Position numbers and translations under genes: made by a program
Source of the DNA: WRMS01 sp038562165
GTDB lineage: Bacteria; Bacillota; Peptococcia; DRI-13; UBA5745
Direction: 5' to 3'
Length of the DNA: 64,000 nt
Assembly: GCA_038562165.1 (NCBI GenBank)
Contig: JBCFAO010000010.1
Location: forward strand, 29,400-93,399
Shown here: positions 7,314-16,534 of the stretch, piece by piece
How positions within the stretch are numbered: position 1 is the stretch's first letter
Layout: each line of letters opens with the position of its first letter
Notes under the pieces: model-generated
What the model was told of the DNA's origin: nothing
Seen by the model: only the letters and a program-made list of their open reading frames with translations
Databases searched by the model: none

Positions 7314-8993
7314 TTCCTCTATGGCTTGAGTCAGTCTGGCCTTCGTCCTTTCCTGGCCCAGTATCTGCTGGATCTCCCAAAGATCCGGGGAGTTGCGGCG
7401 GCCGCTTAACGCCACCCGCAAGAGGCTGCTGACGTCGCCCACATGGCCTTTGTAGGCCTCCGGGTTTTTCTTGTAATCCTTAGGCTTGGCAGCAAAGCCA
7501 TGTTTGACGCCCAACTCCCTCACCTTGTCAAACCAGAGGGCATTATCGTCTGCAAAATCGTAAGTTGACGCATATTCCTTCAATAACGTAACGGCCAGGC
7601 TGACGGGTATTTGCTGGGGATAATCATCCTCCCTGCTGAACCACTCATCAAAAAAGAAGCGGATAAACTCTAGTATCTGCCGGCCATAAATCAGATCCTT
7701 CCGGGGATTTTCGCCGCCCCGGCCAATATTTAAAATTCTTTTGACGTAGTCCGGATCTTTGGCCAGCAGGCCCTGGGCTTCCACAGCCTCAGAAGCCGAC
7801 CAGGCAATTAGAAAATCATATATTTCCTGAGCCGACAGGCCGGCCAGGATATCCTTGCTGACATTTTGCAGCTTGTCCAGATCAAACAAAGCGCCGGAGC
7901 TGCCCATTTTCTCCGTGGTAAAAGGAAATTCCGTCAGAGCCCGGCCAGGATTAGCCAACTGCCATTCCTCATAATTTGAATTCAGCACCGTCATCAAATA
8001 GCTGCGCACCGCCGCCGGCAGGTAGCCTAACTGGCGGTAGTAATCAAGACCCAATTCCGGGTCTTTTCTTTTGGACAGCTTACGCTTTGTCTCCCCTTCC
8101 ATCTTCATCAGCACCGTGGTATGGCAAAATACCGGCGGTTCAAAATCCAGGGTCTGAAAAAGCTCCCAGTGGTAGGGCAAGGTAGCCAGCCATTCCTCTC
8201 CCCGCAGGATGTGGGTAATTCGCATAAAATGGTCGTCAATAACGTGGGCAAAATGGTAGGTAGGGATGCCGTCGGCTTTCAGCAGCACGAAGTCCTGGTC
8301 ATTTTCCGGCATGGTCAGGGGACCGCGAATACCGTCTTCCACCGTGAAGGTTTTTTGAGGATCCCCCAAAGACCTTAAACGGATAACAAAAGGCTCTCCC
8401 GCCTCTAAACGGGCTTCAATCTCCGCCATGGTCAAATCCCGGTGTTTGGCCCAGGAACCGTAATAGCCCGGGTTTTCTTTGGCCGCTGTCTGCCGCTCCC
8501 GGATCTCTGCCAGTTCCTCTTCTGTGCAAAAGCAGGGGTAAGCCCGGCCCAGCCTTACCAGACGGCAGGCAAAGGTTTGATATAACTCCGCCCGCTGCCG
8601 CTGGCGGTAAGGTCCATAATTCCCTTTATCCCCGCCTTCTGTGGCCCCTTCGTCAAACTCTACGCCAAAGTAGGCCAGGGAAGAAATAATCAAATCCACA
8701 GCCCCGGGCACTTCTCTTTTGTTGTCCGTATCCTCCACCCGGAGAATAAAGACGCCGCCGCTTTGATGGGCCAGCCGCTCATCTGCCAAAGCACCATAAA
8801 GGTTGCCTAAATGGATAAAGCCCGTGGGACTGGGGCCTAAACGGGTCACATAAGCCCCTTGGGGCAGCCGCCTTGGGGGATAGATCTCTTCATATTCTTC
8901 CGGCCGTTTCGTAATATGAGGGAATAAACGCCGGGCCAAGGTATCCCTTTCTGCGGGGGTAAGCCGGCTTTGCCGGTTGGACTCTATAGTCAT
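7299..8993 (-). CDS. gltX: Glutamate--tRNA ligase
   Basis: A 564-residue class I aminoacyl-tRNA synthetase. The HIGH motif is seen in PSPTGFIHLGN, the ERVEDTD-type signature in RVEDTDNKR, and the KMSKS motif as KRKLSKRKDP. A CFCTEEEL segment is typical of the glutamate subgroup. The chain is longer than E. coli GltX because of an N-terminal extension of about 45 residues, as in many clostridial enzymes. It charges tRNA-Glu and, if this organism uses the transamidation route, may also mischarge tRNA-Gln. The ribosome binding site AAGGAGAAGG precedes the ATG. Confidence 0.95.
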   Translation of the reverse strand: MTIESNRQSRLTPAERDTLARRLFPHITKRPEEYEEIYPPRRLPQGAYVTRLGPSPTGFIHLGNLYGALADERLAHQSGGVFILRVEDTDNKREVPGAVDLIISSLAYFGVEFDEGATEGGDKGNYGPYRQRQRAELYQTFACRLVRLGRAYPCFCTEEELAEIRERQTAAKENPGYYGSWAKHRDLTMAEIEARLEAGEPFVIRLRSLGDPQKTFTVEDGIRGPLTMPENDQDFVLLKADGIPTYHFAHVIDDHFMRITHILRGEEWLATLPYHWELFQTLDFEPPVFCHTTVLMKMEGETKRKLSKRKDPELGLDYYRQLGYLPAAVRSYLMTVLNSNYEEWQLANPGRALTEFPFTTEKMGSSGALFDLDKLQNVSKDILAGLSAQEIYDFLIAWSASEAVEAQGLLAKDPDYVKRILNIGRGGENPRKDLIYGRQILEFIRFFFDEWFSREDDYPQQIPVSLAVTLLKEYASTYDFADDNALWFDKVRELGVKHGFAAKPKDYKKNPEAYKGHVGDVSSLLRVALSGRRNSPDLWEIQQILGQERTKARLTQAIEELSKL

Positions 8994-9032
8994 AGCCTTC
9001 TCCTTTTGTCTCGCTTATGAATTTTTATATCG

Positions 9033-9908
9033 CTATCTGGCATCGCCGAAAAAGAAAACAGCGACTATGCTGGGACCCGTATGGGCGCCGATAACCGGCC
9101 CTATGGGAAAAAGCCTGACATCCTGCGGGCCTTCTTCTTTCATAATGAGCTCCTTCAAATAAAGGGCATCCTCAAGGGCCGTACCATAGCCAATAAAAAC
9201 GGGATCAGAAGGGCCGTCGGTGCGGTTAGCCTTTAAGGCCTCCGCTAAAACCTCCAGAGATTTCTTTCTGCCCCGAACCTTATTGACGCTGACCAGCTTG
9301 CCTTCCCCATTGATGTGAATGATCGGCTTAATATTCAGCATGGTGCCTACGGCGGCGGCGGCCGTACTGATCCGGCCCCCCCGCTGCAAATAGCTAAGCT
9401 CGTCCACCGCCACCCAGTGGGCCATACTTTTCTTATGCTCCTCCAGCCAGGCCGCCAACTGGTCCAGGGTCATACCTTGCTTCTTTTTTTGGACGGCGGT
9501 ATACGTCAACAAACCTTCCCCCGCAGAAGCGCATAAAGAGTCTACGCAGATCACCTTGCGGTCCGGATACTCTTCCCGGAGTTCCTGGGCTGTAACAATA
9601 GCTACGCCAACGCTGCCGCTGAGGCCGGAGCTGAGGCTGATGTATATGACGTCCCGGCCTTGCTTCAGTTCCTCTTCAAAATATTGGCGATAAACCCTGG
9701 CGTTGATCTGAGAGGTTTTGGCTACCTCGCCGTCCACCAGGCGGTCATAAAACTCGGCAATCGAAATGTTGCCCCCTTTGGGAGCAAAGGTATAGCTTTC
9801 TCCCCCCATATCCACAGCCATGGGGATCACCCTTATCCCCAGCTCATCTACGGCTTCCGCCGTTAAGTCTGCGGTGGCATCGGTCATAATCTGATAATCT
9901 GCCGTCAT
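9033..9908 (-). CDS. DegV family fatty-acid-binding protein
   Basis: A 291-residue DegV protein. The N-terminal DegV domain starts with YQIMTDATADLT, and the family motifs TSQINARVYRQYFE, ISLSSGLSGS and RGGRIS are present. Members bind a fatty acid in a cleft between two domains; in Firmicutes, FakB-type members present it to the FakA kinase. The ATG overlaps the stop of the upstream patatin-like gene as ATGA, so the two are co-translated. The pairing suggests that acyl chains freed by the phospholipase could be bound by DegV; this is inference. Confidence 0.92.
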   Translation of the reverse strand: MTADYQIMTDATADLTAEAVDELGIRVIPMAVDMGGESYTFAPKGGNISIAEFYDRLVDGEVAKTSQINARVYRQYFEEELKQGRDVIYISLSSGLSGSVGVAIVTAQELREEYPDRKVICVDSLCASAGEGLLTYTAVQKKKQGMTLDQLAAWLEEHKKSMAHWVAVDELSYLQRGGRISTAAAAVGTMLNIKPIIHINGEGKLVSVNKVRGRKKSLEVLAEALKANRTDGPSDPVFIGYGTALEDALYLKELIMKEEGPQDVRLFPIGPVIGAHTGPSIVAVFFFGDAR

Positions 9909-10801
9909 ACTTTCTCTCCTTTTTCGTCTTTCCCAGCCAGGGATTCAGGGGATGGGGGAGATAAAAACCCGATCAAATCCTGATGCTTGGCTTTGGCGTC
10001 TTCATAGCCTTCCCGATACAACACCATCAGTTTATTGCGGTCTTTTTCCAGCCGCCCAATATTGACAGGCTTACCCGGCCGGATCACCAAAACACGGCCG
10101 GCCTTCTCCTCCCTGCCAATATAGTCCAGAGTTTCGTTGTACTGCTGATACCGCCTCTCCATCTGCCTCACCAACGCCGGATATTTGCGGTATCTCATGC
10201 GGATAAAAGGCATGAGTTGATTAGGCTTTTTACGGTAATCCACCGCCTGGGTGAGCACCACTACGTTTTTGTCATGGCCGTCAGATTGGGACTTCCTTAG
10301 TGGAATGGAATCGGCAATTCCGCCGTCCAGATATTCCGTCCCCTTGATCATTACCATACGGGAAAGCAAGGGCAAGGAACTGGAAGCCCGTACGGCCAAA
10401 AGACCCTCAACCATCTCCTCTACAGGCACGTATTCCGGCTGTCCCGTACGGCAGTTGGTCACCACTACATAAAAATTCGTCTTCCTCTTTTTGAAGGCTT
10501 CGTAGTCATAGGGGTCCAGGTAGTTGGGGATCTGGTTATATGCCATGTCCGCCCCAAAAATATCGCCGGTGGTCAGCAAGCTATATATGCTGCAGTAACG
10601 CTTGTCTTCCAAATAATCCACGGTCACCCGGAGAGCCCTGCCCTGCTGTCCCGACAGATAGCTGCAGCCATGGCAGGCGCCGGCAGAAACTGCATAACAA
10701 GAATCAAAGGATATACCATGCTCCAGAAAAAAGTCCAGGACTCCGGCAGTATAAACTCCCCGCATACCGCCGCCTTCCAAAATCAATCCGCTCGAATTCA
10801 T
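9905..10801 (-). CDS. Patatin-like phospholipase (YjjU type)
   Basis: A 298-residue patatin-fold hydrolase, shorter than and unlike the one at 6030. The oxyanion motif LEGGGMRGVYTAGVLD begins at residue 7. The nucleophile elbow is VSAGACHG, with Ala where the first Gly of GxSxG is usual. The catalytic Asp is in LDGGIADSIP. A short charged tail follows. It leads a two-gene unit with degV (4-bp overlap), consistent with a lipid-turnover function at the cytoplasmic face of the membrane. Confidence 0.87.
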   Translation of the reverse strand: MNSSGLILEGGGMRGVYTAGVLDFFLEHGISFDSCYAVSAGACHGCSYLSGQQGRALRVTVDYLEDKRYCSIYSLLTTGDIFGADMAYNQIPNYLDPYDYEAFKKRKTNFYVVVTNCRTGQPEYVPVEEMVEGLLAVRASSSLPLLSRMVMIKGTEYLDGGIADSIPLRKSQSDGHDKNVVVLTQAVDYRKKPNQLMPFIRMRYRKYPALVRQMERRYQQYNETLDYIGREEKAGRVLVIRPGKPVNIGRLEKDRNKLMVLYREGYEDAKAKHQDLIGFLSPPSPESLAGKDEKGEKV

Positions 10802-10993
10802 GAGAACCGTTAAACTCCTTTACTCCGGTGTTCATATAAAGTAAATCATAATAGATAATTTTAACACAAACCCTTGGGCTTGTCAGGCCTTATTTGTCAT
10901 AGCAAAGCATAAGTATACAACATCTTCTCACTATGCTACAATATTTTCAATGCGGAATGCGATTATGGATAATCCTCGATTGGAGAAAACAGT

Positions 10994-11587
10994 ATGAATG
11001 AAAAAACCAGATGCTCTTGGGCAGGAGATACTCCTATTTACATTGATTATCATGATCACGAATGGGGACGGCCTGTACATGATGATAACAAGCTGTTTGA
11101 AATGCTCATTTTGGAAGGAATGCAGGCAGGGCTTTCCTGGATAACCGTACTAAAGAAAAGGGCCGCATACCGGAAGGCCTTTGATGGATTTGACCCTAAA
11201 AAGGTGTCTCTTTACGGCGAAACAAAAATTGAGGAACTTATGGCAAACCAGGGTATCATCAGAAACCGCCTCAAAATTAACGCCGCCGTAACCAATGCCA
11301 AGGCATTTCTGGAAGCTGCAAAAAAACACGGGAGTTTTGATCAATTCATATGGAGCTATGTGGATTATACACCTGTTATAGGCCATTGGGAAAGCATTGA
11401 GGATGTGCCGGCAGCCACACCCCTCTCTGATCAAATTAGCAAAGATTTGAAAAAAATGGGGTTCAAGTTTGTTGGTTCAACGATTATTTATGCGTTTATG
11501 CAAGCTACAGGCATGGTGAATGACCATATTTCAGAGTGCTTTGTTTATAAGGAAATGGAGGAATCCCTTCGATTTACAAAACTCTAA
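10994..11587 (+). CDS. tag: DNA-3-methyladenine glycosylase I
   Basis: A 197-residue Tag family enzyme, the standard length. The N-terminal CSWAGDTPIYIDYHDHEWGRPVHDD block, the FEMLILEGMQAGLSW segment and the C-terminal zinc-binding HISECF motif are clear. It removes 3-methyladenine from alkylated DNA as the first step of base-excision repair. The gene and its flanks are visibly richer in A+T than the neighbours and it stands alone on the plus strand between minus-strand units, which could reflect more recent acquisition. A weak GGAG ribosome binding site precedes the ATG. Confidence 0.95.
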   Translation: MNEKTRCSWAGDTPIYIDYHDHEWGRPVHDDNKLFEMLILEGMQAGLSWITVLKKRAAYRKAFDGFDPKKVSLYGETKIEELMANQGIIRNRLKINAAVTNAKAFLEAAKKHGSFDQFIWSYVDYTPVIGHWESIEDVPAATPLSDQISKDLKKMGFKFVGSTIIYAFMQATGMVNDHISECFVYKEMEESLRFTKL

Positions 11588-11644
11588 CCTTCTTATATGG
11601 AATAGTAACAAAGGACTCATATGCATTGGGAACGGAATACTGAG

Positions 11645-11680
11645 AAAGAGGCCAGCGCGAAAAAATGCGCTTGCCTCTTT
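11645..11680 (+). terminator. Stem-loop between tag and the beta-lactamase-like gene
   Basis: AAAGAGGCCAGCGC (11645-11658) pairs with GCGCTTGCCTCTTT (11667-11680) with one mismatch around an A-rich loop. It lies between two convergent genes, and either strand ends in a short T run, so it may serve both. Confidence 0.65.
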
Positions 11681-11692
11681 GTACAAGTTTAT

Positions 11693-12469
11693 TCAAGGGG
11701 CGGAATAGCTATCGTAAACCAGCTTTGCTATTTTGCCTATAATCTCCCTGCCTTCCTTATTACTAAGGGTCCGGTGGGTAAGTACGCAAAGGATACAAGT
11801 GCATTGAGGCAGGTGCATAATGCCCACATCATGCTCCAGCAGGTCCAAGTCTCCGGTTTTATGGGCTACGGTTATCTCTTCCGGCAAATATAGCTGCAGC
11901 CTGCCGGTAACCTGCTGTTTTTTTAGAATCTCCAGCATACGGGCGCTGTACTCTCCATCCACATTGTCTCCCCGATAGATCAGTTCCAGCAGAGCCAGCA
12001 TATCCTTGGCGCAGGTGTAATTTTCCCTGCCCTCTTTTCTGGCCTGGGCATCCATCATTTTGCGCTGCAGTTTTGTTTCGCCCAAGCCCAGGCTTTGGCA
12101 AAGCCTGTTGACGGACTCCATGCCAATTTTGTCGATCAAAATATTGGTGGCCAGATTGTCGCTGACGATGATCATCAGCGTTATTATTTCTTCCAGCGTA
12201 AAGACATGGCCCGGCTTCAGCTCTTTTAAGATGCCGTCGCCGCCGGTCATCATGGCGGCTTCCACCATAATCTCATCTTCCAGAGTCATCCCGCCTTTTT
12301 TTACCCGGTTCATGACTTCCGACATAATCGCCAATTTAATTAAGCTGGCCGAGGGAAAAATCATCTCCTCATTGATCAGTATGGTTTCTCCCGTATCGAG
12401 GTTTTTAAAAGCCACCCCAATATTCCCTTGGTTTTCCTTGATAAACTCCCGAAGGGCTTTTTCCAGCAT
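11693..12469 (-). CDS. Class A beta-lactamase-fold serine hydrolase, apparently cytosolic
   Basis: A 258-residue protein with the serine beta-lactamase/DD-peptidase motifs: SxxK as S42-LI-K45, SDN at 103-105 and KTG at 204-206. The Glu166-containing omega-loop motif of true class A lactamases is not recognisable. There is no signal peptide or membrane segment at the N-terminus, which is unusual because penicillin-binding enzymes act outside the membrane. It follows a transporter gene by 26 bp with its own AAGGAGG, so the two are probably an operon. I infer an amide- or ester-hydrolysing enzyme acting on an imported compound, but this is not shown. Confidence 0.75.
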   Translation of the reverse strand: MLEKALREFIKENQGNIGVAFKNLDTGETILINEEMIFPSASLIKLAIMSEVMNRVKKGGMTLEDEIMVEAAMMTGGDGILKELKPGHVFTLEEIITLMIIVSDNLATNILIDKIGMESVNRLCQSLGLGETKLQRKMMDAQARKEGRENYTCAKDMLALLELIYRGDNVDGEYSARMLEILKKQQVTGRLQLYLPEEITVAHKTGDLDLLEHDVGIMHLPQCTCILCVLTHRTLSNKEGREIIGKIAKLVYDSYSAP

Positions 12470-12495
12470 GAGGTTCCTCCTTTCCCCGCCATGAT

Positions 12496-13791
12496 TTAGC
12501 CGAAGAATGACCGGACTACCAAGAAGATTACCGAAGCGGCAGTTATGGTCAAGCCGAATTTCACCATGTTCTTTAAATCTTTAGAGCGGGCCAGGCCCAT
12601 TTGGCCCAGCATATCGGCTTCCGGATAAGCAAAGGAGGTGATTTGGGAACCGATAAGAATAAGGCAGCCCCACAATGTCGGACTTAGGCCCAGGCCATGG
12701 GCCAGGCTGCCAAACATATTATCCATTACTACCGCCTGAGCCACGGCGGCGCCGCCAATGCCAAAGATACCCGTCATGCTGGCAATAAAGGTGAACAATA
12801 CCTTGCTGTTGGATTGCAGCAAGGGCTGCAAATAGCCGACCAGGGCTTCAAAAGCTCCGGCTTCCGAAACGAAATAAATAAAAGGATCAAAGAGCACAAA
12901 CATGACAAAGAGCCAGACCATGCGGCCGGCGCCTTCCATCATCGTTTCAAATAATTCACTGGGTTTCTGGCCGCCGGTAAGACCCGTCAGCACAGCTACC
13001 GTGAAAATCACAACGATGGCGAAAGAGGAACCGTACTTCAAAAACATACCCCAGATGATCATAACTGCTAAAGCCAGAGCAAAAGTCAATGTGGCCCGCT
13101 TTGTCTCTTTGGCGGCCATATAGTTTTGCCGGGGCTTTTCCACATTATCGTAGCTGTAAACGCCCTTCGTTTTTTTCTGTATCCGCAGAGCCATAAAGAA
13201 CGTAACCACCCAAAGCAAAATGGCCACGGGCAGGCCTACGCCGATTAAATAAGTGCCGTAAGGCAAGCCCGTAATTTCCATATACGTTACCACCGGCGGC
13301 GCATAAGGCCCGATAAACAGCCCGGTGATGCCGGAACCGAATAATACGGCGGCCAGGGTGGAAGGCGTTATGCCGATAGCCGCCACCAGGGGAATAACGA
13401 TGGGCGCAATAATGGCGTTGGCGCCGGCCAAAGTGCCCAGCATAGACACTAAGAGGATCGAGCAGGCCATACAGGATAAAATAGCTTTTTTCTCAGTATC
13501 AATACCGATTTTATTGGTCAGGGCCATAACGATATGCTCGGCTACTCCCGTCTTGCGCAGTACTGCGCCTAAAGCGGAGCCCAGCATGATGATAAAACCG
13601 ATCATGCCTAAAAAGGAGCCTAGGGAACCGGCAATTACGCCGCCCATTTCCAAAAGGGAGTGCTGCGTCATAATTGCACTTAAAATTACGCAGATAACCA
13701 CGTTTAACACCGCATTAATATCTTTAAAAGCTAAAACAATATATAAGACCAATGGGACAAGGGCAAAAATCGGCGGTAAATTAAAGATCAT
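12496..13791 (-). CDS. Ion-transporter superfamily permease (NhaC/GntP/Dcu-like)
   Basis: A 431-residue integral membrane protein with about 11-12 hydrophobic segments arranged as two similar halves around a hydrophilic loop near residues 205-230. Glycine-rich membrane-re-entrant stretches such as GSGITGLFIGPYAPP and IFGIGGAAVAQAVV are typical of the ion-transporter superfamily that includes Na+/H+ antiporters and gluconate or dicarboxylate carriers. The substrate cannot be read from sequence. AAGGAGG precedes the ATG. It is the first gene of a two-gene unit with the cytosolic serine hydrolase. Confidence 0.75.
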   Translation of the reverse strand: MIFNLPPIFALVPLVLYIVLAFKDINAVLNVVICVILSAIMTQHSLLEMGGVIAGSLGSFLGMIGFIIMLGSALGAVLRKTGVAEHIVMALTNKIGIDTEKKAILSCMACSILLVSMLGTLAGANAIIAPIVIPLVAAIGITPSTLAAVLFGSGITGLFIGPYAPPVVTYMEITGLPYGTYLIGVGLPVAILLWVVTFFMALRIQKKTKGVYSYDNVEKPRQNYMAAKETKRATLTFALALAVMIIWGMFLKYGSSFAIVVIFTVAVLTGLTGGQKPSELFETMMEGAGRMVWLFVMFVLFDPFIYFVSEAGAFEALVGYLQPLLQSNSKVLFTFIASMTGIFGIGGAAVAQAVVMDNMFGSLAHGLGLSPTLWGCLILIGSQITSFAYPEADMLGQMGLARSKDLKNMVKFGLTITAASVIFLVVRSFFG

Positions 13792-13959
13792 AGAAAACCC
13801 TCCTTGGCCTGTTTATTACACGTCAGCATTGAGCGGCTATCTTGCCTTTAACCGCAAGCATAGGCATCCCCCCTCGAATGTTGCATTATTGTGCTTTAAA
13901 AAATTAATAAATTAGTAGAACGCGAGTATTTTAATAGAATTTTGTAAATAAATTTAATT

Positions 13960-13987
13960 TTGAAAATAAAGAGAATGATAGTATAAT
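13960..13987 (+). promoter_or_regulatory. Sigma-A promoter for the dockerin/SLH genes
   Basis: TTGAAA (13960-13965), a 16-bp spacer and a perfect TATAAT (13982-13987). It is the best promoter in the gap and predicts a leader of about 210 nt. Confidence 0.65.
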
Positions 13988-14004
13988 AAAGTTACTAGAA
14001 AAAA

Positions 14005-14157
14005 ATGGCAATAGCATATACCCTCTATTCTCGAATTGGCAGCAAAGCGGCAGATTTTTGGATTGGACAAGCATTGTGGTTTTGTGCTATTAGCCAAAAG
14101 GAGGTGCAGCATCCGTCAAAAAATATTGCTGAATGGTGGTTGAGTGCGGAAGCCTAA
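14005..14157 (+). other. Possible 50-residue leader ORF or structured RNA leader
   Basis: An ATG at 14005 opens a frame of 50 codons ending at TAA 14157, rich in Trp and aromatic residues in its second half. It has no Shine-Dalgarno sequence and matches no family I know. The same stretch can form a helix between GGCAATAGCA (14007-14016) and TGCTATTAGCC (14085-14095), and the sequence AAAAGGAGGTG at 14097-14106 follows directly. A structured or ligand-sensing leader is therefore as likely as a peptide. It may also be a remnant of a longer gene. I do not recognise any known riboswitch class here. Confidence 0.3.
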
Positions 14158-14205
14158 ATTAAAGGTGTTGTTTGTTGGATGGAACCATAAATAGGAGGTA
14201 GAGCA

Positions 14206-16521
14206 ATGAAAAAAAGGTTAGCATCTGTCCTTTTGATCCTGGTTTTCCTTTTGACATGGGCCTTGCCCTGCTTCGCTGCAGAAACGGCAACCTTCAATAA
14301 TGCTGTGTACCTGGGCGTAGTAGGCTACAACACTCCAGCTACGGCTAAAAACCGCAATATAGAGAACCTGAAAAACTTCTCTTATTATTTTTTCGTTGAC
14401 GGACAAGTTGAGACCTATAAAATTTCCCCCGACAATGATTTCGCTATTAACAATATGCTGGCGGAAGGCTATGTATTCGACATCACCGTGGAATATGACG
14501 AAGAACATAACGGCAAGGTCATTGCCGCCGGCATTCCCCAGCCTGCGGCCACCGGGGCTATCTACTCTTTCAGCGACAGCTCCCTCAATGTGACCGGACA
14601 GGAAATTGCCCTTACCGATACTACGGCAATTTACAGCATCACCAGCCAGGCCGGCGGCACACTCGTGGAGCCGGGAGTTTTAGCTGCCGGCAAAACTGTA
14701 AAGGTCTACGGCAACCCGGCGGAAGCCGTGTTTCTGACTTTTGTAGCCGAACCTTACCAGGCGCCGGTGGAAGGCGTTGCCGGCAGGAAAACGCTGAAAA
14801 ACGTGCTATCTACGGCTCTTAATCCCGTGGGCACCTGCCTCTACGTCTATGGCGGCACCTGGGAATGGCAGGATGAAGGCGTATTGGCACCCGGCGGCTC
14901 TTCAAGCCCCCAGGCCACCAACATCGGCTTACATCAAACCTGGCTGGATTTCTTCCAGTCCCAGGATGAAAATTATGTTTACCGCAATAATGCCGACCCG
15001 ACGAAGAGCTATTATCCCCATATGGGCTACAACGAATATTACTATGCAGGCACCGATTGCTCCGGCTATATGGGTTGGCTGGTTTACAATATTGCCAATA
15101 CCCAAAGCGGCAACCCGGGCTATGTCACCTCTGCCAAGCTGGAAGCCAAGATGTTTGCAGACGAGGGCTTCGGCACCTGGACCCCCTCCCTCAATAGTGA
15201 AAGCATTCAACCGGAAGACTTCAAACCCGGCGATATCTTCAGCACGACCGGCCATACCTGGATATGTCTGGGCAGATGTGAAGACGGCAGCTTGGTCATT
15301 GTACACTCCACTCCCTCTGCCAGCAAAACCGGTAAAGATGGTGGCGGTGTACAAATCAGCGCCGTTGCTCCCAAGGGCGCCAGCACCATGGAATGTGAAG
15401 CCTATGAACTGGCTAAGGAATACATGGCCAAGTACTATCCGGCTTGGAGCCAGCGCTACACACCAGTCGTCAAAACCTGGTCTGCTTATGTGGAGAATTC
15501 CGGCGGCAATACCGAATCTACCATCGGCAAATTCTCCTGGGGTCTCGGTGAGGGCGGCTATTTGACAGACCCGGAGGGCTACGCCAACATGACGGCCAAC
15601 CAAATATTGAAAGACCTCTTTGGCGAAGCCGGTGATGAAGAGTATGTGACGGACCGTTCCGGGCTGGCAGGCAAAATAGCCGCCGCCGGGGCTTTAACGG
15701 AAGCCGATTATACGGCGGTAAGCTGGCAGGCTTTAAGGGCAGCCCTCAGCGCTGCGGAAGAAGCCATGGCCCAGACGGATTTGCTGCAAACAGATTACGA
15801 TAAAGCTTTAGCTGATCTGACCAACGCATTAGACAATCTGGTACTTGTGGAAAGCGACAAGATGCTGGTAGGCGTTTCCGCCGCCGCCACCAGCCCCAAT
15901 AATAAGCCGGTGGAATACCTGTTCTCCTTGCGCCAGGCCGAGCGCCTGATGAACATATTGATTGAATTTGAAGTGGACCTGACCATTTTGAAAAACAATC
16001 CCAGCTATGAAGCCGCCAACGGTTTCTACGCCATATCCGGCAGGGAAAACCAGGATATTGTCTTTACGAAGATCAACGATAATACCTGGAAAGGCAGTAT
16101 TCGCTTGCTTTCTCCCAATACCCAGGGTTCCAGCTTCCCGGGCACCACGGAATTATTGAAGCTGGCCTTCGGCAGCCGCGCCTTGGGGGATGCCACTTTA
16201 AAAATCACCAACATCAAAGCGGCGGCCTTAGACGATAATGGCAAAGAGTTTTTCCTTGATTGGGGCTACAATCCTCAATCTACTACCACCAACATCGTTA
16301 AGCACGTGGTATATTCCATTTACGACCTGAATCAGGACGGCGCCATAGATGAGCTTGACCTGGCCCGGGCCCAAAAATACTACCAGTGCAAAGAAGGCGA
16401 CAACCAATGGGATCCCTGGAACGGCGATGTTCAGGATTGCGGCCGGGTGGCTGACGTCAACGGCGATAAGGTTGTGGACATAGCTGACCTGATCCTGATC
16501 CTCAGGAACTTTACGAAATAG
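14206..16521 (+). CDS. Secreted NlpC/P60-like hydrolase with FIVAR, cohesin-like and dockerin modules
   Basis: A 771-residue exported protein. A signal peptide (1-25, ending CFAAE) is followed by a beta-rich segment (26-190). An NlpC/P60-like domain follows (about 195-430), with the catalytic Cys285 in TDCSGYMG and His350 in TTGHTW. A FIVAR helical repeat lies at about 482-549 and a cohesin-like beta domain at about 552-690. A type I dockerin (706-771) has two calcium loops, DLNQDGAIDELD and DVNGDKVVDIAD, separated by a longer than usual linker. It probably cleaves cell-wall peptides and binds a cohesin through the dockerin. The next gene encodes a cohesin-like, S-layer-anchored partner. GGAGG precedes the ATG. 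Confidence 0.85.
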   Translation: MKKRLASVLLILVFLLTWALPCFAAETATFNNAVYLGVVGYNTPATAKNRNIENLKNFSYYFFVDGQVETYKISPDNDFAINNMLAEGYVFDITVEYDEEHNGKVIAAGIPQPAATGAIYSFSDSSLNVTGQEIALTDTTAIYSITSQAGGTLVEPGVLAAGKTVKVYGNPAEAVFLTFVAEPYQAPVEGVAGRKTLKNVLSTALNPVGTCLYVYGGTWEWQDEGVLAPGGSSSPQATNIGLHQTWLDFFQSQDENYVYRNNADPTKSYYPHMGYNEYYYAGTDCSGYMGWLVYNIANTQSGNPGYVTSAKLEAKMFADEGFGTWTPSLNSESIQPEDFKPGDIFSTTGHTWICLGRCEDGSLVIVHSTPSASKTGKDGGGVQISAVAPKGASTMECEAYELAKEYMAKYYPAWSQRYTPVVKTWSAYVENSGGNTESTIGKFSWGLGEGGYLTDPEGYANMTANQILKDLFGEAGDEEYVTDRSGLAGKIAAAGALTEADYTAVSWQALRAALSAAEEAMAQTDLLQTDYDKALADLTNALDNLVLVESDKMLVGVSAAATSPNNKPVEYLFSLRQAERLMNILIEFEVDLTILKNNPSYEAANGFYAISGRENQDIVFTKINDNTWKGSIRLLSPNTQGSSFPGTTELLKLAFGSRALGDATLKITNIKAAALDDNGKEFFLDWGYNPQSTTTNIVKHVVYSIYDLNQDGAIDELDLARAQKYYQCKEGDNQWDPWNGDVQDCGRVADVNGDKVVDIADLILILRNFTK

Positions 16522-16534
16522 CAGGTTTCAGCCT

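Larger units (their letters stand above)
13792..14205 (+). other. Long leader region before the dockerin protein
   Basis: This 414-bp divergent gap contains the consensus-like promoter at 13960-13987 and then about 210 bp of leader before the gene at 14206. The leader holds a possible small ORF and a possible closing helix (see the 14005-14157 entry). The part before 13950 is AT-rich and shows nothing I recognise. Confidence 0.6.

Noticed and set aside
13988..14205. Cyclic di-GMP riboswitch
   Set aside because: A GCAAAGC is present, but the other conserved parts of the class I aptamer are missing and class II does not fit.
14849..15603. Long ORFs in other frames inside the dockerin gene
   Set aside because: They are shadows of the real frame, which has a signal peptide, catalytic motifs and a dockerin.
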